Shown here one piece after another: positions 1 through 9,576 of a stretch of 64,000 bases of DNA (the stretch's first letter is position 1; each line of letters starts with the position of its first letter). The notes under the pieces were generated by a model that saw only the letters and a program-made list of their open reading frames with translations, was not told where the DNA came from and searched no databases. This stretch comes from Hymenobacter translucens (GTDB taxonomy: Bacteria; Bacteroidota; Bacteroidia; Cytophagales; Hymenobacteraceae), in NCBI RefSeq assembly GCF_020685205.1, contig NZ_JAJERB010000006.1:1-64000 (forward strand). Direction: 5' to 3'. The position numbers and the translations under genes were made by a program.

Positions 1-145
1 GGCTGCCAGCGTTTCCCTTCGGGTGAGATGCGGCAGCCGGCTCGTCTGCGTTTACAGCCCCCCGCTGGCCCCGCCCCGGCTGTGCGGCTGTGCGGGAAGC
101 CAACAGCCGGTTGTGTATGGCTGTCGCTATTGCGTTGTTCAGATC

Positions 146-202
146 AACGGAGCATAAGAAAGCCCCGACTAAAAGCTAGTCGGGGCTTTCTTATGCTCCG
201 TT
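146..202. terminator. Long perfect palindromic terminator
   Basis: A perfect 26-bp inverted repeat (arms 146-171 and 177-202) surrounds a 5-nt loop. The stem has a G+C-rich core (AGCCCCGACT) with A/T runs outside it, so it can work in both directions. It lies 6 bp beyond the stop codon of the M16-family gene on the minus strand and ends the porU-porV operon. Confidence 0.9.
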
Positions 203-208
203 GTCAGG

Positions 209-1489
209 TTATACCCGGGGCCCAGCCACCACTTCTAGCATACTGTCAGGCGATAGGTATTGCTGGGCTAGGCTCTGAAGGTAGGCCGCATCCGTGTCAC
301 GGACCTGCTGAAGGAAGTCGGTATAGTACGTGAGCGGCAGATTGAGAAAAACCAGGCTTTTGTATTTGTCGCACTGCTCAAAGACAGTGCTCAGCTCATT
401 GGCGAATTTGCCGGTCATATAGTTCTTTACCGTCTGCAACTCGTCAGCGGGAATACGCTCTTCCTGGAGTCGGCGCAGTTCATAGTGAATCTCCCGGATA
501 GCGGCCTGGGTGCTGGCCGCGTTAACATCCGTACCAATGACCAGATTCGTTGCGTGCTCCCGCGGGGAAATACTCGCGTAGATGCCATAGGTGAAGCCTT
601 TGTCCTCACGGATGTTCTTCATAAGGCGGGAGCCGAAGTAGCCACCGAGCACCTTAACCAGCACTTGTAGGGAATGCCCTTCCACCGTACCGGGCTGAGG
701 CCAGAGTCGGCCAATTCGGATAGAGGACTGCAAGCTTTCCGGCTGAAGCACGAACGCGTGACTGGTGCCACTGACCGGCTGACCGTTGTGGGGTAAAGCA
801 TGGGCAGAATCAGTTGCTGCACCGGTGCCCAGCATCGCCACGATGCTTTGCTCGTGCTGGCTGGAAATGTCGCCACACAGAAAAATCTCGGCGGAGCCCA
901 GGGCGAAGGCCTGGCCGTGGAAGCTGCGCACCGCCTCGGCAGTTACCGCCTGAAACCGTTGCTCGTCAAAAATGACCCCGTAGGGGAAGTCAGGGCCGTA
1001 CACACTCTGCCCAAACTGCTCGGAAGCCAGGTAACTGGTTTTCTGCCGCTCGATCCGGACGTTCTGCAGGGTGCGGGTCTTGAGCAGCTGCAGCTCGGCA
1101 TCAGGGAATATAGGCTCCGTAACCACGTCCAGCACCAGCGGCAGCAGAGCATCGAGATGACGGGTAAGGCAGTACAGGGTTACGGTAGCCCGGTCGAAGC
1201 CATGCTCGCAGTCGAGTGAAGCACCGTAGAATGCCACTTCATCGGCAATCTGCCGCGCGGTCCGGGTTCGGGTTCCCTCCAGCAGCATCCGGGCGGTCAG
1301 CAGCGCAACGCTGGGCGCCGGCTCGTACCAGCGGCCGGCTTTAAAGACAATCTGCAGGCGGACCACGGGCTGGGCATCGTTGCGCAGCACATGCAGGCGG
1401 GCACCGTTAGGCAGTGAAAGCACGTCAGCCGCGGGCAGCGTTACACTGGCCAGCGGCTGAACGGGAGGAGCGACTTGTCGGTCGAGCAT
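209..1489 (-). CDS. M16-family peptidase homologue without the zinc motif
   Basis: The 426-residue protein has the fold signature of M16 (insulinase/processing protease-like) peptidases. It has an N-terminal half around residues 30-230 and a C-terminal half with a GSRLMKNIREDKGFTYG segment typical of the family. The HxxEH zinc motif expected near residue 60 is missing; the matching stretch reads ALLTARMLLEGT. It therefore probably acts as the non-catalytic partner of an active M16 subunit, as in two-subunit M16 enzymes. No active partner is visible in the window. No signal peptide is evident. It is the last gene of the operon, 9 bp after porV, and is followed at once by a strong terminator. 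Confidence 0.85.
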   Translation of the reverse strand: MLDRQVAPPVQPLASVTLPAADVLSLPNGARLHVLRNDAQPVVRLQIVFKAGRWYEPAPSVALLTARMLLEGTRTRTARQIADEVAFYGASLDCEHGFDRATVTLYCLTRHLDALLPLVLDVVTEPIFPDAELQLLKTRTLQNVRIERQKTSYLASEQFGQSVYGPDFPYGVIFDEQRFQAVTAEAVRSFHGQAFALGSAEIFLCGDISSQHEQSIVAMLGTGAATDSAHALPHNGQPVSGTSHAFVLQPESLQSSIRIGRLWPQPGTVEGHSLQVLVKVLGGYFGSRLMKNIREDKGFTYGIYASISPREHATNLVIGTDVNAASTQAAIREIHYELRRLQEERIPADELQTVKNYMTGKFANELSTVFEQCDKYKSLVFLNLPLTYYTDFLQQVRDTDAAYLQSLAQQYLSPDSMLEVVAGPRV

Positions 1490-1498
1490 AGGTGCGGG

Positions 1499-2695
1499 TT
1501 AGTTGGCAGGGGCGGATTCCGAGCCGGTATTGAAGGCTTCTTCGAGCTTGCTGAAGTTAAAGTGCAGCGACACGCGAATGGTTTGGGCCAGGGGATTTGC
1601 GCGGGAATTGGGTACCAGGTAAGTGCCGTCGACCCCGAACACCTGGTAGCGCACCCCGATGCCGAAGCTCAGGTACTGCCGGTCACCCTTCAGCGGGTTC
1701 TCGTAGAAGTAGCCGGCGCGGGCCGCCAGCAGGTCATTGTACCAGTACTCGGCCCCTACGGAAAGGTTGATTTCCTTAAGCTCTTCCTTGAAACCACCGG
1801 GAGCATCGCTAAACGAGCCCAGCATTCCACTCACCACGCCCTTATTGGCAATTTCCTCGTTACGGGCCAGGACGTTGGGGTCGTTGGGTGCCTTCCCTTC
1901 CTCATAGTACGGCGTAGGCACGAGCAGCTTGTTGCCGTCGATAGCCAGGGTAATCTTGTTATAGGCGTCCAGCTCCCGGGTGATGGCAGTCCCGAATTTC
2001 AGGTTCGTGGGCAGGAAATCGGCCTGCTGGGGGTTGGTGTAGGTGATTTTATTGCCAATGTTGGAAATAGAGGCCCCGAGCGCCAGGTTATAGTCGCTGA
2101 CGCCGATGCTCAGGTCCCGGTTGTAGTATACGCCCAGGTCGACGGCGGCGGCGTTGCCGGGCTTGCTATCGGAAATGGTGTTGCCGGTGAGGTTAGAGCG
2201 AATGTAGCGGGCAGTAACCCCGACACCCAGGTTGTCGCTCAGCTTCTGGCCGTAGGAAAGTGCCACGGCATATTCTTTCGGGTTGAAGTCGCCCAGTAAC
2301 TGGTTCTGGGCTCCCCGGAACGAAATCTGACCCAGGTCGAAGTACATCAGCGAGGCAGAAACGGCGGACCGCTGCCCGATCTTGGCGTAGCCCGACAGAT
2401 AGGCCAGGCCCATGTCGTCGGTAACGTTGCGCAGCCAGGGCGAATACGAGGGAGAAACGCTGTACTTGTTGGGTACAAAGCCCAGCTTGCCGGCGTTGTA
2501 ATACGAGGAATTGGCGTCGGGTGAAATAGCGACGCCGGCTTCGCCAAGCGCCGATGAGCGGGCGTCGGGGCTGAGCGTGAGGATGGGAACGGCCGTGGTA
2601 ATGGTATTGGGGCTACTCTGAGCCACCGCCAGGAGCGGCAGGCTCGACAGGCTGGTAAGAAGCGCAGAACGCAAGGTCAGCTTCGAAAAAGACAT
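1499..2695 (-). CDS. porV: Type IX secretion outer-membrane shuttle protein PorV
   Basis: This is a 398-residue beta-barrel of the PorV/LptO family. A signal peptide ends around residue 25 (LLAVAQ). The mature start has the family's typical text LSPDARSSALGEAG and SSYYNAGKL. PorV binds the C-terminal domain of T9SS cargo as it leaves the translocon and passes it to the sortase PorU at the cell surface. The gene lies 43 bp downstream of porU on the same strand, the usual pairing, so co-transcription is likely. Length matches the family. The start is the ATG followed by a basic-hydrophobic leader. Confidence 0.96.
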   Translation of the reverse strand: MSFSKLTLRSALLTSLSSLPLLAVAQSSPNTITTAVPILTLSPDARSSALGEAGVAISPDANSSYYNAGKLGFVPNKYSVSPSYSPWLRNVTDDMGLAYLSGYAKIGQRSAVSASLMYFDLGQISFRGAQNQLLGDFNPKEYAVALSYGQKLSDNLGVGVTARYIRSNLTGNTISDSKPGNAAAVDLGVYYNRDLSIGVSDYNLALGASISNIGNKITYTNPQQADFLPTNLKFGTAITRELDAYNKITLAIDGNKLLVPTPYYEEGKAPNDPNVLARNEEIANKGVVSGMLGSFSDAPGGFKEELKEINLSVGAEYWYNDLLAARAGYFYENPLKGDRQYLSFGIGVRYQVFGVDGTYLVPNSRANPLAQTIRVSLHFNFSKLEEAFNTGSESAPAN

Positions 2696-2738
2696 AGGGT
2701 CAAAAAAAGGAGCAGAGAAGAGAGGGAGGGAGAGACAC

Positions 2739-5700
2739 TTAATTCAGGATTACCAATTTTTCAAACTTCGAGGCCGTGGAGCCGTCCGGGGTGCGGACGT
2801 TCACGCGGTATACGTATACGCCCCGGGCCAGCTGACCGTCGTACTCATCGCGCCCGTTCCAGGTCAGCTTGTCATCGTGTACGGAAGCGGGCACGTGGGA
2901 GCCACTCCCCGGGAAATTTGCTTCGAGGGTGCGTACCAGCTTACCAGATACGGTGAAAATCTGAACCTGGACTTCCAGCTCCTGCCCGCTTTGGTTGTGG
3001 TCGAAGTGAAAGGTCGTTGAAGTAGAGAACGGGTTCGGGTAGTTCAGGACGTGCTTCAGAGCCAGGCTTTCGGAAGACGCGGCAATGAACTCGATGTCCT
3101 TTTGCGCGGAGTTGTTGAACGTGTCCCAGCACTTCAGACGCAGCACGTGGGGGCCCTGGCTTAAATCCTTGAATGCGTACGTGACCGTGCCGGCGCGGAA
3201 GTTATCGGTTTCCGCGGTGTAGAAGTCATTCAGAATGGTAAGCTTGGCAGGGTCGTTATCGAGCGTTGCCGTGATGTCGTGGCCAATGCCGGAGCCGGCC
3301 GTGTTAATACCATTGTCGTCGCTGAGGTCGGCAATCAGGGTAGGGCTGAGCCCGGTGAGCCCGCCGAACACAAAGGAGCGGTTGTCCATGAACAGCTTGA
3401 TAACCGGCGGGATCGTGTCGACCTGCGCGATGGTAGAGGCCCCGCCAATGGGAATGGGCGTGTTGCCGTTGGCATCTACCCGGTTAGTGCGGTCGTAGGC
3501 GTACAGGCTGATCTTCCCGATGCCCACGCTGTAGTTGATGTCTTTGGGCACCACGAAGGTCAGCGTGAACTGACCGTTGCGCACGGTAGCCTGGCCGTCG
3601 TAGATAACGTTTTCCTGCACCTTGATTGAGCGTTGACCGTCACCGGGCTCGTTGCCGAGGGTCCGGACAAGGGTAGGCTTTTCGAAAATGGTTACCTGAG
3701 CAATGCCATTAAAGGTGGTGTTCACAGCACCCCGGTTGCTGACGTCGCCGGTCATGGTCACCCGGGACAGGGCACGCAACATAATGACCGAGTCGCGGGC
3801 CGTGCCGGTAACGGGGATGCTGTTCACGGTCCGGATAGCCACGTCCTGCTCGGGATACGCCAGCCGCATCGAAGGGTCGCCCAGCAGGGCATAGTTCCGG
3901 TTCAGCACGCCGGCACCGCCTGAGCCGAGGTTTTTGGTGGGAAGCAGCACGTCGCCGATGCGAGGCATCCGGCCATTGATGGGCCGGAAAACATGCCGGT
4001 TGAACTGAGCGCCCAGAGCGTCGTTGTTCGACTGGTACACAAGGCGGGTGGAGGTAAACAGGCCAATAGCCCCTCCGTTGGTGTCGGTCAACGACTGTTC
4101 ACCGGCGGAGGTAAACTCCGGGTTATCGTAGGTGCTAAAGTCGCAGGTAGCGGCGAAGATGAACGTAAGCCGGTTGCGGTTCTGCAGGCGCAGGATGGAG
4201 GCACTGGTGAGAATCTGCTCGTCGGCCCAGCCCCGGGGGCCACCGTGCCCGCTATAGTCAATCACGAGCGACCCTTGCTCGAATGCATCTTCAACGGCCC
4301 GGTTCATCTCGGGTGAGCGTTGACCTGCCGCCGCGGTGATTTGCGGGAACATGTCGAGGTAGAGCTTGTGGGCGTTATAATCCTGATGGAATCGAACCAA
4401 AGAATCCGCCCGGGGCTCGGCGGAGCTTATTACGTGGGAGGCGCCGTCACCATCGTCGGCAACGTAGGTCATCCGGTTGCGCCACTTTCCAAAGGAGCTG
4501 ATACTGTCATAAGCAATCAGCTTGTCGACTACGGCGCTGGCCTGGAGGGTGGAACGGGGCTGATTGCGGGGCGTACGGATAGGCAAGCGGCCAACGGCCA
4601 CATCCATGAAGTCGTTGCTGGTTTCCGACCATTCGCCCTCGTTGTCGTCAAGGATGCCGAAGTAGTCGTCAGACGAATAGCTGGCGGTTTCCAAACCATT
4701 TACACGCGGGAAAATCTGGGAGAATGACTCCCGCGATTCGTAGACCGGGACGTAGTTCTGGTTGATTTCGTTGTTGTTCAGTGGCAGGCGGCTGGTCCAC
4801 CACGTCGGCTGCTCCCGCACATCATTCCAGGGCGAGGACTTATAGTCGTAGGAGGCGTCGCCAAACAGCAGCAGGTAGTTGCGCTTGCCGGGCGCGGCGC
4901 GGTCGTAGACCATCTTCATCATGTCGCGGATGGCCGTTACGTCCTGGCTGCCCGAGCTGAACTCGTTGTAGACCTCTTTCGTGGTCACCACTTCCACCCT
5001 GAGACCGTCGTGACGGGCCCGGTGACGCGCTAGGCGCTGAGCTTCCGGCAGGAAGGCCGGGTAAGTCACGACGACCAGGTCCAGCTGCCCGTTCAGGTTA
5101 AGCCGGCTGTGCAGGTTTTGATTGGCCACTTTGCCAAAGTTGCGGGGCGTGGGAAAGCTGCTGCCGAGCGTGAAGGCTACGTACTCCCGAATGGAGTCGG
5201 TGGGAGCCAGGAAAGCACCGTTGGCGTCCAGCGGGCGGGAAACCGGGCGGCGTGGGTTGGTTACGTCCCAGACCATTGCCCCGGCCGCATTGCCCAGGCG
5301 AAACTCACTGACCGCCCCGGCCCGCACGTTCTCAAACGAGCGAAACTCCAGGGGGGAGCTGCCAGTAAGCCGCAGCTGGCGCAGTGCATTCACTTCCAGA
5401 TAGTCGAGGTAGCCGCTGGCAGAGGGGTCGGCGCCTCCACTATAAGCCAGGGCGACGCGCAGCTCCGAGGGTACGCTGCTGCCGAGCTGCGAGTAAAACG
5501 TGTTGACGCGGGTATTAGCGGCTTCCGGATAAGAACTGCTGGGGCCTGAGAGTCCGGGCACCACCTGGGAACTGCCCAGGCTGGTTCCGTTAAGCGAAGC
5601 CTGGAACGTGGTAGGCGAGTTCTGCAGCGACGTAGCGGCAACGGCCGAAGTAATCTGAACCGTGGAATTAGGCGCCAGGTCCGGTACGGTAAACGTGAAC

Positions 5701-6767
5701 TCCTTGCGGGTGCCCGTGCTAAACCCTTCGCCCAGCCACTCCCGGCCTGACTTCAGCAGGTTTACCAGCTCTACCTCATGGTAGTCGCGGTAGGTAAAGC
5801 GGGTGATGGGCGTGGCAGATGGGGTGCCGGTTGCAGCGGGAGCCGGGCTTACCCGGCGTCCGAGCTGGCTATTGCCGTTGCTGGCCCGGATAAAGTAGTA
5901 GGCGGTATCGGAATAGAGGTTAAGCTGGTGGCGGAAACGGGGCTGGGCCGCCGTCTGATCGGGGTCCTTTTCCCAGCGGTGGGGGCCGGGCGAATAGAAG
6001 AGCACAAACTCCGTGTCGTCGAATACCCCGTCGTTGTTACCGGAAACGTAGATGGCGTTTTCCACAAGGTCATCGGGGCGGGCTACCGCGTTGGCCTGGG
6101 GCAGCATGCCGGTAGCATTGCCGTAGATCTGCAGGCGGCGCGGGTCCAGGGTGTTCAGGTCGAGGCCCAGAGCCGCCAGCGCGGGCTTGGTGAGCTTGTA
6201 AACACCACTGGTTGGCACCCCGATTTTAAACCACTGCCCGGAACTGAGTACCGAAGACGAGGCGTACGTGCGGGCCTGGGTTCCGCGGGCCGCGGTAGCC
6301 GGGGCCGAGTACGTGTACTCAAACGAAACCAGCTTTTCTGCCTGACCCGAGCGGGAATTGCGCCGGACGGGCTGAATGATAAGCTGGCTTACCGGGCGCC
6401 GCATCTCTGTGCCATTTACCAACCGGTACGTTGGCTCCTGCGGGAGAGTACTGGCCTCGAGCAGCCGGGCTTCGGCCGGGGAAAAAGGCGCATACACCGC
6501 ATTGCGCAGCTGCACACTGCCGGCCACTGCCTCAAGGCGGATGGTGAGCGTGCCCACCAGCTCGCCCGGACGATGAAACGCGCCCGCGAAAGTTGGTACG
6601 ACGCGCAGCTGCCCGGTGCGGGTTGCTACCTGCGTGGTGCCTTGCCAGCTCACCTGAACTTTAGAACCCGCGCCAGCTGATTGTGCCCGGGCCGGTAGCA
6701 CGGAGGCGGCTCCCACCAGAAACGTCAGAAGAAAGAAGGTAAAGTGACGCATAGGCTTGTTTCTCAA
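2739..6767 (-). CDS. porU: Type IX secretion sortase PorU
   Basis: The 1342-residue protein is a gingipain-like (C25) cysteine peptidase that cleaves T9SS C-terminal domains and attaches cargo to surface lipopolysaccharide. A signal peptide ends near residue 29 (PARAQ). The catalytic domain contains the His motif SGHGG at about residue 840 and the Cys motif ATCDFS at about 875. A C-terminal sorting-type domain begins around residue 1255 (LNYPNPFSTSTTFHF) and ends in KFEKLVILN. PorU is unusual among CTD proteins in keeping this domain. It is followed by porV and preceded by pssA after a 122-bp gap. I see no clear promoter in that gap, so readthrough from pssA is possible. Confidence 0.96.
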   Translation of the reverse strand: MRNKPMRHFTFFLLTFLVGAASVLPARAQSAGAGSKVQVSWQGTTQVATRTGQLRVVPTFAGAFHRPGELVGTLTIRLEAVAGSVQLRNAVYAPFSPAEARLLEASTLPQEPTYRLVNGTEMRRPVSQLIIQPVRRNSRSGQAEKLVSFEYTYSAPATAARGTQARTYASSSVLSSGQWFKIGVPTSGVYKLTKPALAALGLDLNTLDPRRLQIYGNATGMLPQANAVARPDDLVENAIYVSGNNDGVFDDTEFVLFYSPGPHRWEKDPDQTAAQPRFRHQLNLYSDTAYYFIRASNGNSQLGRRVSPAPAATGTPSATPITRFTYRDYHEVELVNLLKSGREWLGEGFSTGTRKEFTFTVPDLAPNSTVQITSAVAATSLQNSPTTFQASLNGTSLGSSQVVPGLSGPSSSYPEAANTRVNTFYSQLGSSVPSELRVALAYSGGADPSASGYLDYLEVNALRQLRLTGSSPLEFRSFENVRAGAVSEFRLGNAAGAMVWDVTNPRRPVSRPLDANGAFLAPTDSIREYVAFTLGSSFPTPRNFGKVANQNLHSRLNLNGQLDLVVVTYPAFLPEAQRLARHRARHDGLRVEVVTTKEVYNEFSSGSQDVTAIRDMMKMVYDRAAPGKRNYLLLFGDASYDYKSSPWNDVREQPTWWTSRLPLNNNEINQNYVPVYESRESFSQIFPRVNGLETASYSSDDYFGILDDNEGEWSETSNDFMDVAVGRLPIRTPRNQPRSTLQASAVVDKLIAYDSISSFGKWRNRMTYVADDGDGASHVISSAEPRADSLVRFHQDYNAHKLYLDMFPQITAAAGQRSPEMNRAVEDAFEQGSLVIDYSGHGGPRGWADEQILTSASILRLQNRNRLTFIFAATCDFSTYDNPEFTSAGEQSLTDTNGGAIGLFTSTRLVYQSNNDALGAQFNRHVFRPINGRMPRIGDVLLPTKNLGSGGAGVLNRNYALLGDPSMRLAYPEQDVAIRTVNSIPVTGTARDSVIMLRALSRVTMTGDVSNRGAVNTTFNGIAQVTIFEKPTLVRTLGNEPGDGQRSIKVQENVIYDGQATVRNGQFTLTFVVPKDINYSVGIGKISLYAYDRTNRVDANGNTPIPIGGASTIAQVDTIPPVIKLFMDNRSFVFGGLTGLSPTLIADLSDDNGINTAGSGIGHDITATLDNDPAKLTILNDFYTAETDNFRAGTVTYAFKDLSQGPHVLRLKCWDTFNNSAQKDIEFIAASSESLALKHVLNYPNPFSTSTTFHFDHNQSGQELEVQVQIFTVSGKLVRTLEANFPGSGSHVPASVHDDKLTWNGRDEYDGQLARGVYVYRVNVRTPDGSTASKFEKLVILN

Positions 6768-6889
6768 AGGCTTTATAGACCGGTAGCAGCAGGTGGCCTC
6801 TCAACACGACTCCTCAAGTCGAGGTTCATCCGGGGGAGGTACTTAAACTCAGGGCACGGCTAATATATTGTGGTTTCATCATCTGAAAA

Positions 6890-7633
6890 TCAGCCGGCCG
6901 CGGGGCGAACCACCGACAGCACCACGTACAGCAGGATAATCAGGGGAACTGCGGCTGCCTGCAAGCCGATTAATAAGGCTACCGCCAGCAGGAGAAACAC
7001 AAAGCGAAGCGAATTGTCCTGCCAGCGCAGGTTTTTAAACTTCAGGGCAAACAGCGGCAGCTCCGCCACGAGCAGACCGGAAAGTACGAAGGTCAGCGCC
7101 AGCAGCACCCAGGGGTTCAGCACCAGGTTATGCAGATTAAAGGAGTCGTACGCCAGGATAAGCGGCAGAGAGCCAACCACCAGCGTGCAGGCCGGGGTCG
7201 GCAGGCCGATAAAGGAGTCAGTCTGTCGGGTGTCGTTGTTGAACTTGGCCAGGCGCAGGGCTGAAAAGATCGAGACGATGAAGCCCAGGTACGCCAGACT
7301 ATCGGGCAGACCGGCCGTTGGCAGGGAAAGCTGCAGGAGCTTAAACAGAATGGCCCCGGGTACGACCCCGAACGAAACCATGTCGGCCAGGGAGTCGAGG
7401 TCTTTGCCGATGGGAGAGGACACGCGCAGGGCCCGGGCAACTAGTCCGTCAAAGAAGTCGGCAATGGCGGCCAGGCCAATCAGCCAGGCGGCCTGCACCA
7501 GCGGCATCCAGCTATCCGACGAAGGCAGGTAATCGGGACGGGTGTTATAGCCCAGAATCAGGGTGAGGGCCACGCAGCCGCAAAGCAGGTTCAGGCAGGT
7601 CAGGCTGTTGGGAAGGTGCTTTCGGATAGCCAT
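6890..7633 (-). CDS. pssA: CDP-diacylglycerol-serine O-phosphatidyltransferase
   Basis: The enzyme joins serine to CDP-diacylglycerol to make phosphatidylserine, the precursor of phosphatidylethanolamine. At about residues 60-85 it has the complete CDP-alcohol phosphatidyltransferase signature, DFFDGLVARALRVSSPIGKD followed by LDSLAD, with all four aspartates. About seven hydrophobic segments are visible across 247 residues, the usual size. The ATG lies 3 bp after the stop of the upstream MBL hydrolase gene, so the two are probably translationally linked. The T9SS genes follow downstream. Confidence 0.95.
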   Translation of the reverse strand: MAIRKHLPNSLTCLNLLCGCVALTLILGYNTRPDYLPSSDSWMPLVQAAWLIGLAAIADFFDGLVARALRVSSPIGKDLDSLADMVSFGVVPGAILFKLLQLSLPTAGLPDSLAYLGFIVSIFSALRLAKFNNDTRQTDSFIGLPTPACTLVVGSLPLILAYDSFNLHNLVLNPWVLLALTFVLSGLLVAELPLFALKFKNLRWQDNSLRFVFLLLAVALLIGLQAAAVPLIILLYVVLSVVRPAAG

Positions 7634-7636
7634 GGC

Positions 7637-8272
7637 CTAGCGGAGAAAAGGATTGGTGCGGCGCTCAGCACCGATGGTCGTGGCTGGTCCGTGGCCGGGA
7701 TACACGGTCACGGCATCGGGCAGGGTAAAGAGTTGGTCGCGGATGCTGGTCAGCAGAGTCGCGTGGTCTCCGCCGGGCAGGTCGGTGCGGCCAATGCTGT
7801 TCTGAAACAGCACGTCGCCCCCGATTACCGTCTGGGTCGGCTCGTGGTAGAACACCACGTGCCCCGGCGCATGCCCCGGCGTAAACCGTACTTCCAGCTC
7901 GGTGTTGCCGAAGCGGACCGGCTCCCCGGGCGTAAGGAAGCCCGTAGGCTCGGCCGGCTGGTAGTGCGGAAACCCGTAGCTGGGTGCGTAGGCCGGTACC
8001 GCCCGCAGCGTACCCAGGTCGGCCTCGTGGATAAGAAAGGGTACCTGGTAGGTGTCGAGCACGAACTGGTTGCCGAACACGTGGTCGATATGACAGTGCG
8101 TGTTCAGCAGCAGCACAACCCGCAGGTTCTGATCGGCAATAAATGCCTGCAGGGCCTGCTGCTCCGCTTTGTCGTAGCAGCCAGGGTCGATGATGGCGCA
8201 CTCGCCGGTGGTGTCGTGCAGCAGGTAGGTGTTTTCGGAAAAGGCGTTGAACGTAAAGCCTGAAACGGTCAT
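7637..8272 (-). CDS. MBL-fold metallo-hydrolase (glyoxalase II-like)
   Basis: This is a 211-residue metallo-beta-lactamase-fold hydrolase. The metal motif THCHIDH is near residue 60, followed by a second-ligand region GHAPGHVVFYH and the late segment GGDVLFQNSIGRTDLPGGD, typical of the hydroxyacylglutathione hydrolase-like branch. The substrate cannot be told from sequence; a thioester or related small molecule is likely. The ATG at 8272 was chosen because the product then begins MTVSGFTFNAFSENTYLL, the conserved start of the family. The longer frame up to 8359 would need a TTG start and adds unrelated basic residues. It heads the pssA-porU-porV operon. Confidence 0.88.
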   Translation of the reverse strand: MTVSGFTFNAFSENTYLLHDTTGECAIIDPGCYDKAEQQALQAFIADQNLRVVLLLNTHCHIDHVFGNQFVLDTYQVPFLIHEADLGTLRAVPAYAPSYGFPHYQPAEPTGFLTPGEPVRFGNTELEVRFTPGHAPGHVVFYHEPTQTVIGGDVLFQNSIGRTDLPGGDHATLLTSIRDQLFTLPDAVTVYPGHGPATTIGAERRTNPFLR

Positions 8273-8372
8273 GCGGTGGGGTAAAATGAAACCGGCCCGG
8301 ACCGGGCACGATTGAATGCGTAAGGTACGAGACTTGCCGCGAATGGCTGCCTGAGCCAACCACGGACACCGG

Positions 8373-8380
8373 CAAAGGTA
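8373..8380 (-). promoter_or_regulatory. -7 box TACCTTTG for the MBL-pssA-porUV operon
   Basis: On the minus strand this reads TACCTTTG, an exact match to the Bacteroidota -7 consensus TAnnTTTG. It lies about 100 bp before the ATG at 8272. I see no TTG at the -33 spacing, so the call rests on the -7 box alone. Confidence 0.5.
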
Positions 8381-8457
8381 GCTTTCAGCCCGGGCCGCTA
8401 CGCTTCCCGGCCACCTGGCTTAGCGCGTCGGCTCCTTTCCTGCTTACCTTGCCCGCC

Positions 8458-9552
8458 ATGACAACCTGGGATTACCTGATTGTAGGGCATGGGCTGGCCG
8501 GGGCCACCTTGTCCGTGGAGCTGCGCCGCCGGGGTTACCGGGTGCTGGTGCTCGACCGGCCGCAGCCGGATTCGGCTTCCAACGTAGCCGCCGGGCTGAT
8601 GAACCCGGTAGCCGGCAAACGCTTTGCCCTGGCCTGGCGGGCCGCCGACCTGCTGCCTGCCGCCCTGGCGTATTACCGGGAACTGGAGCAGCACTTCGGC
8701 GCCACTTTCCTCTGGGAGCTGCCGATTCTGAAGCTGTTTTCGAGCGTTGAGGAGCAGAACACCCTACTGGCCCGCAGTGCCGACCACCCCTGGCAAAACT
8801 TCGTGGAGGAAATCAGCGGGACGCTGCCGGAGAAGCCGGGCGTAAACACAGGACTTGGCGGCGCCCGCATCCGCGGCGGGGGATATGTGGCGGTCCGGGA
8901 GCTGCTGGCTGCCCTCACCCGCGAAGGCCTGGCGGAGGGATGGCTGCGCAGCGAAACTTTTGACCCGCAGCAGCTTGTTGTCCACGCGGCAGAGGTCCGG
9001 TACGGAGAAGCGGTGCGTGCGCGTCACGTCGTCTTCTGCGAAGGGGCTGCTGCCACGCAGAATGCTTACTTCAGCTGGTTGCCGCTCACGCCCAACCAGG
9101 GCGAGGTGCTGGATGTGCAGTGCGACGGCCTTTCGGAGGCGCAGGTGCTGAACAAGGGCGCCTACGTGGTACCGCTCGGCGAAGGTTGCTTTCGGGTGGG
9201 CGCCACCTACCGGTGGCCGCCGTTCGCGGCGGGTCTCACCGAAGAGGCCCGCACGGAGCTAAGCCAGCGCCTGGCTGCCATGACCAGCCTGCCGTTCCGG
9301 GTGACCGGGCAGCGGGCGGGCGTGCGGCCGGCGGTGCGCGACCGGAAGCCCCTGATCGGGTGGCATCCGGAGACGCCGGAGGTAAGTATATTCAATGGCT
9401 TTGGCTCCAAAGGCGTGATGCTGGCCCCCCGGCTGGCCGTGCTTTTTGCCGACGCGCTGGAAGGCCGCGGCGAGCTATGGCCGGAGGTCAATATTTTGCG
9501 TTACTATCCGTTGTATCAAGCTGCTCGTTCCGCGGGCGGTCCTTCTCTTTGA
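8458..9552 (+). CDS. FAD-dependent oxidoreductase (DAO family)
   Basis: The 364-residue flavoprotein has an N-terminal dinucleotide-binding motif (YLIVGHGLAGATL, then VLVLDRP). A second flavin-contact region near the C-terminus reads VSIFNGFGSKGVMLAPRLA. This resembles D-amino-acid oxidase-like (DAO) enzymes such as glycine oxidase or tRNA-modification oxidoreductases. Substrate is not predictable. The ATG at 8458 is preferred over a TTG nine bases upstream. A TACCTTG element ends only about 6 bp before the ATG, which would give a nearly leaderless transcript. It is divergent from the MBL gene and 24 bp upstream of the next gene. Confidence 0.85.
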   Translation: MTTWDYLIVGHGLAGATLSVELRRRGYRVLVLDRPQPDSASNVAAGLMNPVAGKRFALAWRAADLLPAALAYYRELEQHFGATFLWELPILKLFSSVEEQNTLLARSADHPWQNFVEEISGTLPEKPGVNTGLGGARIRGGGYVAVRELLAALTREGLAEGWLRSETFDPQQLVVHAAEVRYGEAVRARHVVFCEGAAATQNAYFSWLPLTPNQGEVLDVQCDGLSEAQVLNKGAYVVPLGEGCFRVGATYRWPPFAAGLTEEARTELSQRLAAMTSLPFRVTGQRAGVRPAVRDRKPLIGWHPETPEVSIFNGFGSKGVMLAPRLAVLFADALEGRGELWPEVNILRYYPLYQAARSAGGPSL

Positions 9553-9576
9553 GTTTCCCGGTTTTCCGCTTTTGCT

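Noticed and set aside
28..333. Short plus-strand ORF at the left edge
   Set aside because: It reads through the 26-bp palindromic terminator and into the antisense of the M16 gene. Another frame ends with a stop at 155-157 and might be the 3' end of a gene beginning outside the window, but 50 codons without a motif are not enough to call.
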